A stretch of 64,000 nt of DNA, taken from positions 7,013,501 to 7,077,500 of the forward strand of contig NC_088101.1 in NCBI RefSeq assembly GCF_036370855.1. Reading direction: 5' to 3'. Shown piece after piece: positions 47,490 through 59,098 of the stretch; the stretch's first letter is position 1, and each line of letters begins with the position of its first letter. The notes below the pieces were generated by a model that searched no databases, was not told where the DNA came from, and worked only from the letters and a program-made list of their open reading frames with translations. This DNA is from Dromaius novaehollandiae. Lineage: Eukaryota > Chordata > Aves > Casuariiformes > Dromaiidae. The position numbers and the translations under genes were made by a program.

Positions 47490-49100
47490 TCTGCTGAAAA
47501 AGGAGCAAATGGTTGGGAGGCAAACACAACGGGAAAGCACGGCCCGCTGGCACTTCTGCGCTGAACACGATCCTTTCTGGGCAACTGCAAAACATCAAAC
47601 CCAAATGCTAACTCTGCAAAATTATCCCCACCATCTGCATCCACGCTCTCCTCCAGGCACGTACCAGTACCACGAGTGAAGGATCCCAGACCAAACCCAG
47701 CTACGACCCACGTCAGCAGCACATGGCAACAGATGAACAGCTCTCCCACCCCACACCCGTGCTGTTACGTTCCTGCCTTGGCAGGGCTGCGATGCGCAAG
47801 GGAGAACGACCTGCCGCACACTTTATTGGTGCCAGCAGCACACAGGCAGACTTTCCCAGCCCCTCTGCAGCACCGGGAGGCTTCATCGCCGCCAGGAATG
47901 GAAACAGACACACTCAGCCTGCCCCAGCTTCCCCCAAACCACCCACCAAGGACGCTCACCTCCAGCAATTCCCCGGTTCCCTCTCGGCACAGAAAAGCTC
48001 CCACGACCCGCAGTGGGGCTGGAAGGCCCAGCAATGAGCTGCCGTCACTCACAATCCGTCACACAGCAGTCACATATGCCCCGTCCATGGCTGGGCACGT
48101 CACTCCAGAGCACCAAGGGAAATAAAGCCCCCAGGCCCAGGTCCCCAGCAGGCACTGCAGGCTGCTTTCCCACCTGTGGCAACAAATCCCTGAGAAAACC
48201 TGCTGGGGGACAGGAGGCAGCAACAAAAGCGCTGCCAGAAAGCTAATTGCTCAGCCATTTCCTTTTGCCCCCCAGAGTCCCTCACAAGGCCAAGGAGTGT
48301 TACAGAGCAAAATACAGCTTGCATGGGCATCACCTAGCCAGTGAGAAGCAGTGGTTGTCTGCAATTCCAAGAAAATTACTCATGGGCTGCGTGCACTGGA
48401 GGGGAAACGGTGCGGGTGTCACAGCAAAACGTGTGGGTTTTAAAAACAGGAGAGCCTAGGCACATGACATTTTTCTACGCAGAGGAGAGACAAATATTAA
48501 ACCATTTTGCCATTACTAGCTTGTTAATTCAGGGCAAAACTGCAGAGCAGACCCCGGTAGTACTGAGCTATTTCACAAAACACGCCCTACCCTGCCAAGG
48601 ACTGTGCGCTCATGATTCACATGACTCGCAGGACCCTTAAAACCTGCCAGGCCTTCTTGCGCCCTGGGCAAGTAAGGAGACCCAGCTGGAAGCAGGCACA
48701 GAGCTCTACTGAAAGGGACAACGGTCGGGTCAACAAAGGCCCAGGGAGAATTTCTGGCCTCCCTGAAGGCCATCAGTATTTTGCCATTGTGTCCCTGAAG
48801 GCTCACAGCACCGTCACCTGCTCCAAGTCCAGCCAGCCCGGTCACAAAGGAGACAAACCAGGAGCCGGACTCTCCAGTTCAAGCTTGAAAGCTCAGCAGC
48901 ACCTTCTCAGGCAAACGCTTCCAGTAAAGCTCAGGCTTTCTACACACACAAGGCCGAGAGTCTTGCACACTTTGGGCACTCACCCTTCCCAGTAATGACA
49001 GGGGCCTTGGCATGCATTAGGGGTACCAAGAAAGAAAAATGAAGAGATACAAACACTGAAGAGGCCGTGTTTTCAGGTAAGTGGTAATGCATGTTCCTAA
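47490..49100. other. No supported coding gene; possible minus-strand transcript end
   Basis: An AATAAA on the minus strand near 47822 could end a transcript, but no exon could be tied to it. Open frames have no recognisable domains. Confidence 0.35.
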
Positions 49101-49106
49101 TTTATT
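49101..49106 (-). terminator. Candidate polyadenylation signal for the 49.8-kb exon
   Basis: AATAAA on the minus strand, about 700 bases beyond the stop codon at 49811. Confidence 0.4.
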
Positions 49107-49810
49107 GACATCCTCCAGCTTCCCTCTTCCTTCCCCTGCTTGCTTGAAGACCACAGACAGAGCAGGCATACCACTGGCAACAGCCCTGCAGCCACTGCCC
49201 TGGTTCCTGTCCCCAGGACACAACGCTGCCAAGAGCAGCCCAGCCCAGCATGGAGGGGCTGGAGAGTTTCCCCGCCACAGCGCTGGTGGCAAACTGACCC
49301 ACACCTCTGCTGTCCCCCAAGCACGGAGCTCCGGGGATGGTTCTCTTTGGCTACTAGCGTCTTTTGCCTACTTCTCTAGGTTCCTGTGCAGCATCCCTCC
49401 TCACACTGAGACTCTTCTGCACACACTGTCAGCTACCTGAGAGCAACAACCTCCTGGCCTGGAGGGGAGTCAGAGACCTCCAGGAGAAACGTGCCATCTG
49501 CCACCAAACATCACCAAGCCAGTCCAACCCACAATGCACTGGCATAGAAAAAGAAAGATACTACACACTTTATGCCAGGGTACCTGAATATATACTTGCC
49601 TATAAGAAGGGCTCGTTTGACACCAGCCGAAGAAGAAGCCTGAGAACCACCTACCCAGGGCTCCCTCCTGCCCCCAGGAAGAAAGGATCCTCCAGCTTGC
49701 GCAGGAGCAGACTGCATGAACCTGGCAAGAGGAAACCTCACAGAGTTTGAACAGCACTGAGCAGTCATCCCTGGTCATTCGCTTGCCAGGGACAAAAAAC
49801 AAAAGCAATT

Positions 49811-49992
49811 TTACTGCACCAAGGTGATGTGCGGGTAGCCTTCAGACTGCAGTGCCAGGAACTCTGGCTGCGGAGTCCACAAGCGCTTGCAGAGTGGCGT
49901 GAAGAAGGCAGAGACAAAGGGGAGGCCCCTCTGGGTGAGCAGGTGCCTCTGTAGGAGCTTACCAGGCCACGGACGAAGTGTCCCAGCACTCA
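49811..49992 (-). CDS. Candidate last coding exon, unidentified gene
   Basis: On the minus strand an acceptor CTTCTTGCAG at 49993 is followed by an open frame (phase needing one base from upstream) of about 60 codons, containing KLLQRHLLTQRGLPFVSAFF and ending PEFLALQSEGYPHITLVQ then TAA. Composition is strongly protein-like. A 3' UTR of about 0.7 kb would lead to an AATAAA at 49106-49101. I cannot name the family. The exon at 52037-51902 may belong to the same gene but ends in a different phase, so at least one exon would lie between. Confidence 0.4.
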
Positions 49993-50009
49993 CTGCAAGA
50001 AGCTGCCCC

Positions 50010-51900
50010 ATTTCTCTCTTGCACAGAGCTCAAGGACCCAGGCAGCAATCAGGAAAAGCAGCAGAAGACAAGGCAGTAGATCGAGGGCAGATGCTAAGCC
50101 CACAAGGACCAGCCAGACTGCACCACCACCGCCGCCGCCAATACTCGCACACCTTCTGAACAGGCCAAATACCATAATCCACCATCACCTCGTGCCCTCT
50201 TTAAGCTGCCTCGCAGGTGGGTGAAGACATTTTGTGGCACTTGTGCAAAGGGAACGTATCCTCCCCCTCCACTGCCACAAAGGCTGCCTGGGACAGGATG
50301 GGAGTTCTCCCCAGACACATTTACGAGGCAGCTCACAACTGAATTGCACCTTGACTCCCGGGCTGAGCTCCCTCTGAAGGAAACAGCAACCTCAGCTGCT
50401 CGCGGGCAAAATAGGACCCTTAAGAAGGCAAGGTCACAGAGCACTCCAGTGGCCTGCTGGAGAGCAGGCTCTTCTTTGTGCTCCTGAAAATCCTGCTGCC
50501 ATTAACAGGAGAAACATCAATAAGCACTTAAAAATGCAACAGTCACTGCGAGAAGAGCTGGCATGACTTCCCGCTCCTAATTCACTGCATGGGCAACGGG
50601 TCATGTTTCGCCCACTGAGTGGCTCACCTCCGACATCCTAGTCCTGGTCCTCACCATTGACATTGTTGGCTGAGGGAAGGGTTCTCCAAGCAAGTGTAAG
50701 ATGTTCAAACATGCTTTATGCATTTTCCTTCTCTAAATCCAATAAGAGGGTATAAAAATAAAATAAATAGTGACTAAGATGAACGGCAGTTCTGGAACTC
50801 ATTTTCTGCGAGGCAGCCCTCTTCATACTGCTGTGCACATCTGTCTGCTAAAAATTTGATAAGAACATGAAAAGAAAGCAGCTCGAGAAAGGGAAAGATG
50901 AACAGAAAAGAGAACACAAGAGAAACTGTCTCGAGGTACAACCTGATGAACTCAGAGTATTGCTACATCACAAAGTAGCTTCTCCCATGTAAAGCAGATC
51001 AGACAAGATGGTACAAAGAAGGTTGGGGCTCTGAATCAAGAGCTTCTCCTTTGAGCCGCTCTTCAGTTCAGCTACAAGAGACTGCAGAAACACCATCAGG
51101 AATTATTTTCCTTTTCTGAGAAGATGAGCCACAAAAGCCAAGTTGGGTTTCCTTCAAACTCAGCAGGTATCTTCCCACTCCCATTGGTAGGAAACTAGTC
51201 AAGCCCTAGCCATCAGCTGCCCAGACTGAGCACAAGGGTTTATTCTCACTTTGACATGGCCCCTGTGCATAGCACCCCCCGATGAGTCTGAACCCCTTTG
51301 TGCTTGGGGAGGGAGCGTCACATCTCCACAGTGGTGCAAAGGGAGCTGAAGGCAATTGAGAGTCAGACTCTGAGCGATTCCCTCTTCATTTGCTTGCTTA
51401 GCTTTCTTGGTAAGTTGTGTCCAGAGTAAGGCAGGTAGTTTGCTGTGTCACTTTCTTATTTCAAGCATTTTCAAGTTGCTCCACTGTTTTTCATTACTTC
51501 TTCTCCCCCCATCCTGCTTTTGAGAAGGTAAGCGATGGTAGTTTCAGGGGCCACTACGCAATTGCAGCTCAACATTCAGTGCAAAACACTACAAGGTCAT
51601 GTACTGATGCGAGTGAGGCACCTCAGAAGAGAGAACCCTTAACACCCGCTCACTAGAAAGGACAAACAGTTGAAACGTTTTACTCCTGAAAAGGGCTCGC
51701 TGCCCTGGCTTTTCTTCTCCCTTTAAAACCTATTGCTTTTGAAAAGCACCTTAAAAAGCCAAGTGGAAAGTAACAAAGAAGAATGGATTAACATTTCCTC
51801 CCTTTGCTTGAAGAGGCTGTTAGTTAAATCCAGGGCCCCTTTAAGCCGGGCGCTGTAACACCTTGGGAGAGAGAGAAGTCCTGTGCCAGGGAACTCCTCA
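50010..51900. other. No gene seen; probable intron or intergenic sequence
   Basis: Low density of open frames, AT-richer from 50690. Nothing with splice and phase support was found. Confidence 0.4.
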
Positions 51901-51901
51901 C

Positions 51902-52037
51902 CTCCACGGCCACGTCGCAGAGCAAGGACCAGGGCAGCCAGGCGAGAGCAGCGTCACGGACGGCCCAGGCAGCAGCAGGGATGAGACCGGCCTCCAATCT
52001 CTTCCTCAGCTCCACGACCTGCTCCCAGTGCTGTGCT
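51902..52037 (-). CDS. Candidate exon beginning inside a 58-bp minisatellite
   Basis: Minus strand: acceptor CCCACCCCTGCAG, then 45 codons including HWEQVVELRKRLEAGLIPAA and WAVRDAALAWLPWSLLCDVA, then a consensus donor (GTGGAG/GTGAGG). Phase is 1 in, 0 out. The family is not recognised; an alpha-helical repeat protein is possible. The acceptor and first codons are part of the tandem repeat at 51998-52171, so each repeat copy offers an equivalent acceptor. Confidence 0.4.
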
Positions 52038-52171
52038 CTGCAGGGGTGGGCTCAGCCTCTTCCTCAGCTCCACGACCTGCTCCCAGCACTGTGCTCTGCA
52101 GGGGTGGGCTCAGCCTCTTCCTCAGCTCCACGACCTGCTCCCAGCACTGTGCTCTGCAGGGATGGGCTCAG
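51998..52171. repeat. 58-bp minisatellite, three copies
   Basis: The unit, recognisable by CAGCTCCACGACCTGCTCCC, starts anew every 58 bases (marker positions 52021, 52079, 52137). The copy nearest the exon differs at two adjacent bases. As 58 is not a multiple of three, open frames crossing the array are not biologically continuous. Confidence 0.95.
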
Positions 52172-52199
52172 CCCATCCCCTGCGGAGCTGCAGAGCAAA

Positions 52200-53840
52200 C
52201 AGAAAGTCTAGCTCTTCCTCTCTTGTTAAAGCAAAGGCACGTTTCATTCCCTTACAAATGATAGTGAGGAATACTAGACTATAACTGTCCCATATAGGAC
52301 TTGGAAAATCCTCCTTGTCAAAGACACTTGAGTCTTCTTCCCCTGTCTTTCCTACTGTGAAAGGTCCCACACAAAGGCTTTGTCCCCCTGAGTCCCCATG
52401 GTCAGACAGTGCCTGTCATGCAGCATTGCTTTTCCTTCTGCTTCCCAGGCTTCGCATGTTTCAAAACACGTGTTTCCTAAAGCAGCACCTTCCCTTTCTC
52501 CTATTGAACAAGCTTGGGAAGAGTTCAGACTTACTGCCTTGTCTGATTTGCATCAGGCCTCCTGGACTGAGGTTGTGTGAACCAGCAAGCAGTTAGTTTT
52601 GTTGTGGTTCTTTTGCTTTTTTCTTTAAGGGAAGACTCGTATCTCACAAATGCCTGGGCTCAATCCATCTACTGGGCTCAATCCTGCCCCCCCAGGGCAG
52701 ACAGCTTTGTAAAAGGGCAACTGGAGGCAGCCATGTGTTCCCCCAGAAAGGCCCCTTTGAGCAATGGGGCAGTTGCTCTGCTGTGCCGGATGACCCGCTG
52801 CAGTCCAGGGGTGCCTCGAGGCGAGCAGGGAGGATCTTCAGTCTTCTGGTAGCTCCCAGCATGGACATGGGTGGGATGGGGATGGGGGGGTGGCACGGGA
52901 GGGGTGGGACTGGACACAGCCCTGGAGTGTTTTGAATGGGGGATGTGGGCAGCAACACTGAGCCTGTGCTTCCAATTTTAGTTTGGTCAGGTATTGCTGG
53001 ATTTCTCCCCTGAGACTGAGCTGCTCCAAAGCCATCAGCCATGGCTATTGGAAAGGCTTTGTTCTTTTTGTGGAAGCTGATGCAAAGCAGAATTACCAAA
53101 CCCACCTCAGATCAATACAGCCAAAAGTAATCACTCCCCACCCCATGGTCTGTGTGCACAAACCTTCCTAGGTAAACTGCACTGACATACTGGCTGGCCT
53201 AATGCACTTTGGCTGGAGAACAGTTAGGTTAGCAGCTGCAGCAGCAGGGTTGGCACCAATCCTCCTGGGGTTGTTTTATTTCCTTTTTTACAAGCTTTTT
53301 TCTTTTTTTTCTTTTTTTTTTTACAAATGTACAATTTGTAAAAAATACATTTTACAGTTTACAAATTATGTGTAACTCAACTGAATTCCATATAGGTCAC
53401 TAATTTGCTGCAGGGATAGTGATAATCTTTAAGCAAACACAGATGGGTGTGGATGGTAGTAAGGAAAATCAATTTAGTACAGCTGTGATTACCAAACATA
53501 ATTTGGGGCCACATGAATCTAATTTGCAGTGGATGTCCAGCTTTTAAGGAGAAGGTTTCTTGACTGTTAGAACCAAGTATAAACACTTCTTGATCTATGC
53601 ATAGAGTGAGTCATCTTCCTATACTGTGATTACATTAGGGGCTTATCAGCAAAAAGGTAGAAAAAGCTGAAAGGTTGACAAAATTGAAAGCACAGTGAAA
53701 AGGGTGAGGGCTCCTGTAGGTAACACCCAGGATCAGGTACTGGAATAAATGCAGCCTCTTTATGCAAGGAAAAAGGAATTTTCCCAAAAGCAGCATCCAG
53801 TTTAAGCTGTATGGAGGTTTTGGGCAACTCGCTTTAAATC
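52200..53840. other. No gene seen; T-rich tract near 53280-53330
   Basis: Mixed sequence. A run of T with few interruptions at about 53275-53330 could be a degraded poly-A tail of a minus-strand retrocopy, but no body was recognised beside it. Confidence 0.4.
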
Positions 53841-53843
53841 CTG

Positions 53844-54545
53844 GTAAGGTGTGAGTAGGCCTGGTGTAAGTTTTGGGAGGGGAGGAAGCCGAGTGCAGTA
53901 CTTGTGGAGGGGCTGCCCTAGGTATGCCGAGGCAATCTTGTCATGCCCAGAGCTCTTGCGTGTGGCCCTGGTTGGTGGGGGATCCATTGTAGCAGGATGG
54001 CACTCCTTGGACTAAGCTGTGAGTAGACCTGGTGTAAGTTTTGGGAGGGGAGGAAGCTGATCAGGGCACTAGTTGTGGTGCTGCCCTAGGCATGTGAAGA
54101 CAAACTTGTCGTGCCAAGAGCTCCTGCCTGTGAGGCCTGGTTGGTGGGGGAGTCACTTCAGCAGGCTGTCCCTCCTAGCAGTAAGCTGTGAGTAGGCCTG
54201 GTGTAAGTTCTGGGAGGGGAGGAAGCTGAGCAGGACGCTTGTTGTGGGGCTGCCCTCGTCATGCCGAGGCAAACTTGAGGTGCCCAGAGCTCGTGCGTGT
54301 GAGCCCTGGTTGGTGTGGGAGACATTTTAACAGGATGGCACTCCTGGTAGTAAGCCATGAGTAGGCCTGGCATAAGATACAGGAGGCGAGGGAGCTGAGC
54401 AGGACACTTGTGGGACTGCCCTAGGCATGGAATAGTAATGTTTTCCTACCCAGAGCTTGTGCATGTGAGCCCTGGTTGGTTTGGGAGCTGTTTTACGAGG
54501 GTGGCCCTCTTAGTGGTAAGCTGTGAGTAGGCCTGGTGTTAAGTT
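53844..54545. repeat. 168-bp satellite, four copies and a fragment
   Basis: The phrase GTAAGCTGTGAGTAGGCCTG begins units at 53844, 54012, 54181, 54350 and 54516, giving periods of 168, 169, 169 and 166. Each unit contains GAGGGGAGGAAGC, GCTGCCCT and GCCCTGGTTGGT. The fifth copy is cut after about 30 bases, exactly where MROH-adjacent sequence begins. Confidence 0.95.
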
Positions 54546-54799
54546 TTGGGGATGGGCTTTTGCAGCAGCCTCACAGACGCCTCCGATCCACAGCAGTGCT
54601 GTTTGCAGGGTGCCGCGGACAAGGCTGGGGAAGGCTCCGTCCTACGGTATCATCCCTCCCTCCCGCCGGGATACTGCGTGCAGCGCGACCCCTTCTCCGG
54701 GCTGAGGGCCGGGACTGGCAGACTGCGGCATGACGAGCTCCCTGGGAAGGGCCCAGCTGTGCTGGGACAGCAGTGACAGGGCTCAACTCTCCTTGTCAG

Positions 54800-55701
54800 G
54801 TGTGCCAGGGCACTCAGAGGCTGCGTGCTCTGTTTTTGGGTCTGAGGAGGGTCCCGCAGGAGGGTATTGCTATCAACACCAGGCTGAGCGTGGCCAAGCT
54901 CCAGGACGACCTGTGCAGCCAGCTGAGGAGGAGCTGTGCACTGCAGGGGCCATGGGGCCCTTGCCAGCCCCAAAAGAGGGAGCGGGCGACACGCTGAGGG
55001 CGGCAGGGCACTGCTGCGGGGCTGGCGCTGGGCCTGGCCATGCCTCCCGGCCCCGCTTCATCTCCTCCATGCCCCACAGTCCGCGCGACCTGCTTGCCGC
55101 GGGGCGGCAGGGGGTGTTTTGCGGCGGCGAAGGACAGCGTGTCCCGCGTCCCCCAGGCCCAGGAGAGCCCCGAGCACCAGCAGACTCTGTACGTCGCTGC
55201 CAGGCGCTGCTTCCTGGGGAGCTGCGGGGACCTGCAGGCTGCGGCCCTCGACGTCACCGGTGAGCTGGAGCGGGCGATCTCTGCGGCTGCTTCCCCTGCA
55301 CCGCTGCTGTCCCCGTCTGCCCGGGCCGGGGGGCTGCGGGGGCGCCCTGATGTCGGTGTGTCGCCCTGATGTCGGTGTGTCGCCCTGTGCACGCGGGCAC
55401 CGAGTGGCTGACAGGGGAGGAAGCGATGCTGCTCTCGGCAGGTAGGTGACAGGGCCCCAGGCCCAGGGGTTTGGGGGAGTTTGGGCCCCGGCACTGCAGC
55501 GGTCGCTGAGATAGTGGCGGCCGTGGAGCGGCGTCGCCCTGCCGGGGAGGCTGGGCTGGTGCCGGGTGCGGCCCTGACGCCGTGGCCGGTGCCGTTGCAG
55601 CTCTGCGGGTGCTGCGGAAAGACAAGGACCCGCGGGTGCAGCAGGCGGCCGCTCGGCTCCTCCGGGACACCGGCCTCGAGCAGCCCCCGCGGCGGCGCTG
55701 A
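54800..55701 (+). pseudogene. MROH fragment D, C-terminal exons only
   Basis: Four segments match the last exons of genes B and C: 54800-54925 (QGTQRLRALFLGLRRVPQEG, against the B exon with CAPFLGLKRVRQ), 55157-55259, 55376-55441 (EWLTGEEAMLLSA) and 55601-55701 (LRKDKDPRVQQAAARLLRDT then TGA). Lengths and phases match B, but the first exon is followed by AGGAGG instead of a GT donor, and the third has no AG before it because a 19-bp tandem repeat occupies the site. Everything upstream is missing, replaced by a satellite. Divergence from B is far greater than A-B divergence, so D is an older copy. Most likely a relic; the final exon is nevertheless well preserved and closer to the ordinary MROH ending than that of B and C. 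Confidence 0.7.
55343..55387. repeat. 19-bp tandem repeat at a lost splice acceptor
   Basis: Unit CGCCCTGATGTCGGTGTGT, two full copies and a partial one, directly before the third exon of fragment D. Confidence 0.9.
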
Positions 55702-55707
55702 AATAAA
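55702..55707 (+). terminator. Polyadenylation signal of fragment D, abutting the stop
   Basis: AATAAA starts at the base after the TGA stop codon, paralleling the overlap in B and C. Confidence 0.8.
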
Positions 55708-55829
55708 CCTCGCCGGGAACCTGCTGCAGCAGCGGGGGTGTTTCTGCGCCGGGGCCTGGGAGTCGTTTTGCCCCCCGCCGCCCCCGTTTGCTGCCGGGTC
55801 CTCGGGGCTCTGGCCAGGGCCGCTGTCCT

Positions 55830-56600
55830 GGGGCTGAAGGGGGCGGGGCCGGGGGCGGGGCCAGAGCTGCGGCTGGGGCGGGGCTGAAGGGCGGGGCTGG
55901 GCCGAGGCGGGGCCGGAACCAGGGGCGGGGCAATGCCGCGGGTGGGGCGGGGCAAGGGGCGGGGCCAGACCAGGGGCGGGGCAGAACCGCGAAGTGGGCG
56001 GAGCCAATGCCAGGGGCGGGGTGGAGCTAGGTGGGGTGGAGCCATGGGAGGGGCGGGGCCAGAGCAGGGGGCGGGGCCAGGGCCGGGGCGGAGCAGGGCG
56101 GCCACTTCCCGGCGGCTGCGCGGCCGCTCCGGCCCCTAGAGCCGCGGGCGGGCGACGGCGCTGGGTGTCCGGGGCCCCCGGGCCGCCCCCTCCCCGGCGC
56201 GGGGCTCCCGCTCGCCGCATCCCGGAGGTGGCGGGGCGGCGGCAGCAGCGAGCGCTGCCCCGGCCGGGCCGCCCGGCCCCAGGTAAGCGGTGCGGGCCCG
56301 GCCGGGGCGGGGTGCTGTGCCCGGCCGGGCGAGGCGGCTGCGGGGCGGGAGGCAGCTGCGGGCCCGGCCCGGTGCCCTCACTTCGGTGCCGCCGCCGGGT
56401 GCTGCCCGCTGCCAGCTCGGCCCGGGCCCCGCGGTGGGGGGGAGCAGCCGCGCTCGGCCGGGTTCGGGCTGCGGGGCCGGTGGGGGCCGGCGCGGTGCTG
56501 TAAAGGCCGAGGGGCCGGAGCCCAGCGCCTGCCTGGCCCGGGCTGCCCAGCGCCGCGGGGCTGGGCCCTGCCTGCAGGGAGCGGAGGGTCCCCCCGGCCC
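55830..56600. promoter_or_regulatory. CpG island with plus-strand first exon
   Basis: Many GGGGCGGGG boxes (55845-56100), then a CpG-dense stretch ending in a consensus donor (CGGCCCCAG/GTAAGC, exon end 56282). It lies about 130 bases after the polyadenylation signal of D, as the arms' islands follow B and C. The downstream gene is not identifiable; the first exon may be noncoding. Long open frames on both strands here are CpG-island artefacts. Confidence 0.6.
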
Positions 56601-56799
56601 AGGGGCCCGGCACGGCCCGACCCGCGCGGGGCCGCGGGGCTCATTCCCCCCCCCCCCCCAACCCCCACTGGGGCCGGGAGGGGAGGGCTGGTGCCTGGGG
56701 GCTGCGAAAGGGGCTCAGGGCACTGCTGCGGGGCTGGAAACGGGGGTGGTGCAGGGTGGGGGGTTTGGGGGGCTCAGCCTCCACTTCAGAGCCCCCAAA

Positions 56800-57500
56800 C
56801 GGGCCCCCGGGGCCTGTCTGGTAGCACCAGAAACGCAGTGCTTGGGGATGGAGGCTAAGTCCTGCGTGTCTGGTGCTCCCAGACAGGCTCCGGGGGCTCG
56901 TTTGGGGGCTCCGAAATGGAGGCTTATCCTGCGAGTCTGGGTCTCAACCCCAGGCTGCTGGGGCTGGTCTCAGGGGGTTTAGTCCTGGGCTTTGGTGCTG
57001 GAGAACAGGTTCAGGGGGCTGTTTTGGGGCTGGAGAGGCAGGATGGGGGTCAGGTGTGGGGCTTGGAAAGGGAAGCCAAGTCCTGTGGTTTTGGGGCTCA
57101 AGGATGGGTCCAGGGGGCTGCTGTTGGGGCTCAGAGTCCATTTCTGAGCCCCTAAACAGCCCCCAGACCTGTGTTTGAGCTGCAAGAGGGCAGGGTTTAG
57201 CTTCCCTTTCTCAGTCCTGCATTTTTGGGCCTCAGGAAGCAGGTGCTGGGGGCTTGGAGACAGAGGCCAGGTCTTGGGTCTTTCACCTCAAAAATGGAGA
57301 CTAAGTCCTGCATTTTTGGGGCTTGAAAGTGGAGGCCTGGTCTTGGGTTTTTGAGCTCAAAAAGTGAGGCTAAGTCCTGTGTTTCTGGGACTTGCAAACT
57401 GCTCCAGGGGGCTGTTTCTGGGCCTGGAAACCAGAGACTAAGTCCTGCATTTTTGGGACTTGAAAACAAGAGACAGCCATCTGTTTTCAGCCCCAGAACC
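56800..57500. repeat. Degenerate 40-60 bp tandem array, D-side
   Basis: Same motif family as 32600-33420 (GGAGGCTAAGTCCTG, TTTTTGGGGC). Both arrays are followed by a G-rich stretch and by a segment with GGCATGCACCAG. Confidence 0.8.
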
Positions 57501-57739
57501 AGAGGCCAAGGGGGCCTGTTTGTGGGTGGTGGGAGGGTGAGAGGGGTGGGAGGGTGGTTGGGCTGGGGGGTGGGAGGGGGGTGGGCAGGGCCTGTGGACC
57601 CTCACCGGAGGTGGGGGTCCACATGCGGGTGCCCCGGCAGCAGGGAGGCTGGCATGCACCAGGCCGAACCTCGCGTCTGAGATAGTCTCTGGAGCGAAAG
57701 CGCTTTTTGGGGAGGAAACACGAGCAGACACCGTCTTCC

Positions 57740-57915
57740 AGTTCCCCTGTTTATTCCCCATTTGTACAATACTTGGACTCTTTATTCAATGTGTGTATGG
57801 CGTATGTACACTGTTAATAAACTAACTGTGCAATATGTATGAAATATTAAATTATGATATTAATATGCAAGCTGTGACAGTGATTGATTTACGACCTTGT
57901 CAGTCACCACCATTG
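57740..57915. repeat. AT-rich spacer, D-side copy
   Basis: Shares CAGTGATTGATTTA and nearby TGTCAGT with 33810-33835; otherwise diverged. No gene seen. Confidence 0.55.
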
Positions 57916-59065
57916 CTGTAATGAGGCCAAGCCCTAAGGAGCCAGAGCTGAGCTGTGAGGAGCCCCTGCTGTGCTCCCAGCAGGTTCCCAAGGAGGCCCA
58001 GAGCCAGGCGGGCGCAGGCAGGTCGTCCCCAGCCAGGAGCAGGGCCCCGCGCAGGGCGGCGAGCGGAGGCATCGTCCTGCTGCGAGCAGGGAGCCGGGTG
58101 GCTTCTGTCCCGGAGGAAACAAACCTCACACTGCCTCTCTGCGCCGCGGTGCTCCCGGCTTCACTGCGGAGTGCAGAAAGGAGGCGCGAGGCCATTGCGT
58201 GGTGTCAGCAGCCCCTGGCCAGGACACAGAGACAGGCAGTGAGGCTGGAGCTGTTACTCACCAGTGACACAACCCCCCCAGGCTCCTTAGGGAGAAGGCA
58301 CCAGGGGAAAATGCCCCCAGACTCACCAGGAAGCGCCTCCGAGGTCCCCGCGGGGGTGAGGGGGGCCGGGATGCAGCCCCTGCTGCCGGACACGCTGTCC
58401 CAGGCTCTGCGCGCAGGCAGCAGCGTCCGAGAGCCAGTGCTGGGGCGATGCAGGGGCGTTTGCACTGGCCATCCCAGACAGCCCTGCTTGGGCTCCTCTG
58501 TCCCTGGAAAAATAAAAAGAAATCAAGGGGGTTTCAGGAGAGACCCAGCACCATCACAAGCCACCCCAAGCCCCGTGATGGGGCCCTTTCCCAGCCCAGC
58601 CTTGGCCCAGCACAGCCCCAGCTCCAGCACCACCGCTGCCCGGGCACAGGTTGGGGCAGGTGCTGCAGCAGCTCCCAGGGCAGCGCTGGGCACTGGAGCT
58701 TTCCTGAACTCCCTTCGCAGGGACCCAGCCTGAGCCATGTGCGGCACAAACCTGCCCCACGAGGGCCTCAGTGTGTGACGCTGCGGCAGCTCTGCACAGT
58801 CCCAGCAGCCCGGCCCGGTGCTCCCTGGCCGTGCGGAGAGACCAGCTCTGACCCCCACAGCGGGCACAGGCCCTGCAGGGACACAGCACTGGTGCAGCGG
58901 CACCCAGCTCGGCCATGCCCACCCCGTGGCCCCCCCCACACCGCAGAGGGGCAGCTGCTCCTTGGGCAGACCTGCCAGGGGGGACGGGCACCACAGCCTC
59001 TAGTGACCCCCCCCAAACTGCTCCCTGCTACAGGACAAGGAGCACGAACTGATGCTACAAGGTGA
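57916..59065. other. GC-rich sequence, no supported gene
   Basis: Several donor-like GTGAGT sites on the minus strand (near 58255 and 58325) hint at small exons, but none could be joined in phase. Open frames on both strands overlap without family resemblance. Confidence 0.4.
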
Positions 59066-59066
59066 A

Positions 59067-59098
59067 ATGAGATTTTTTCTTTTTTTTTTTTTTTTTCC
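59067..59098. repeat. Poly-T tract
   Basis: Near-pure T run, possibly the tail of a minus-strand retrocopy; no body recognised. Confidence 0.7.

Noticed and set aside
47243-47749. 168-codon minus-strand frame
   Set aside because: No domain or splice support; overlaps one half of the inverted repeat.
51981-52284. Repeated peptide frames across the 58-bp array
   Set aside because: The repeat length is not a multiple of three, so the peptide repetition jumps frames.
54814-56613. 599-codon minus-strand frame
   Set aside because: Crosses fragment D exons and a CpG island in antisense; low-complexity Ala/Pro/Arg content.
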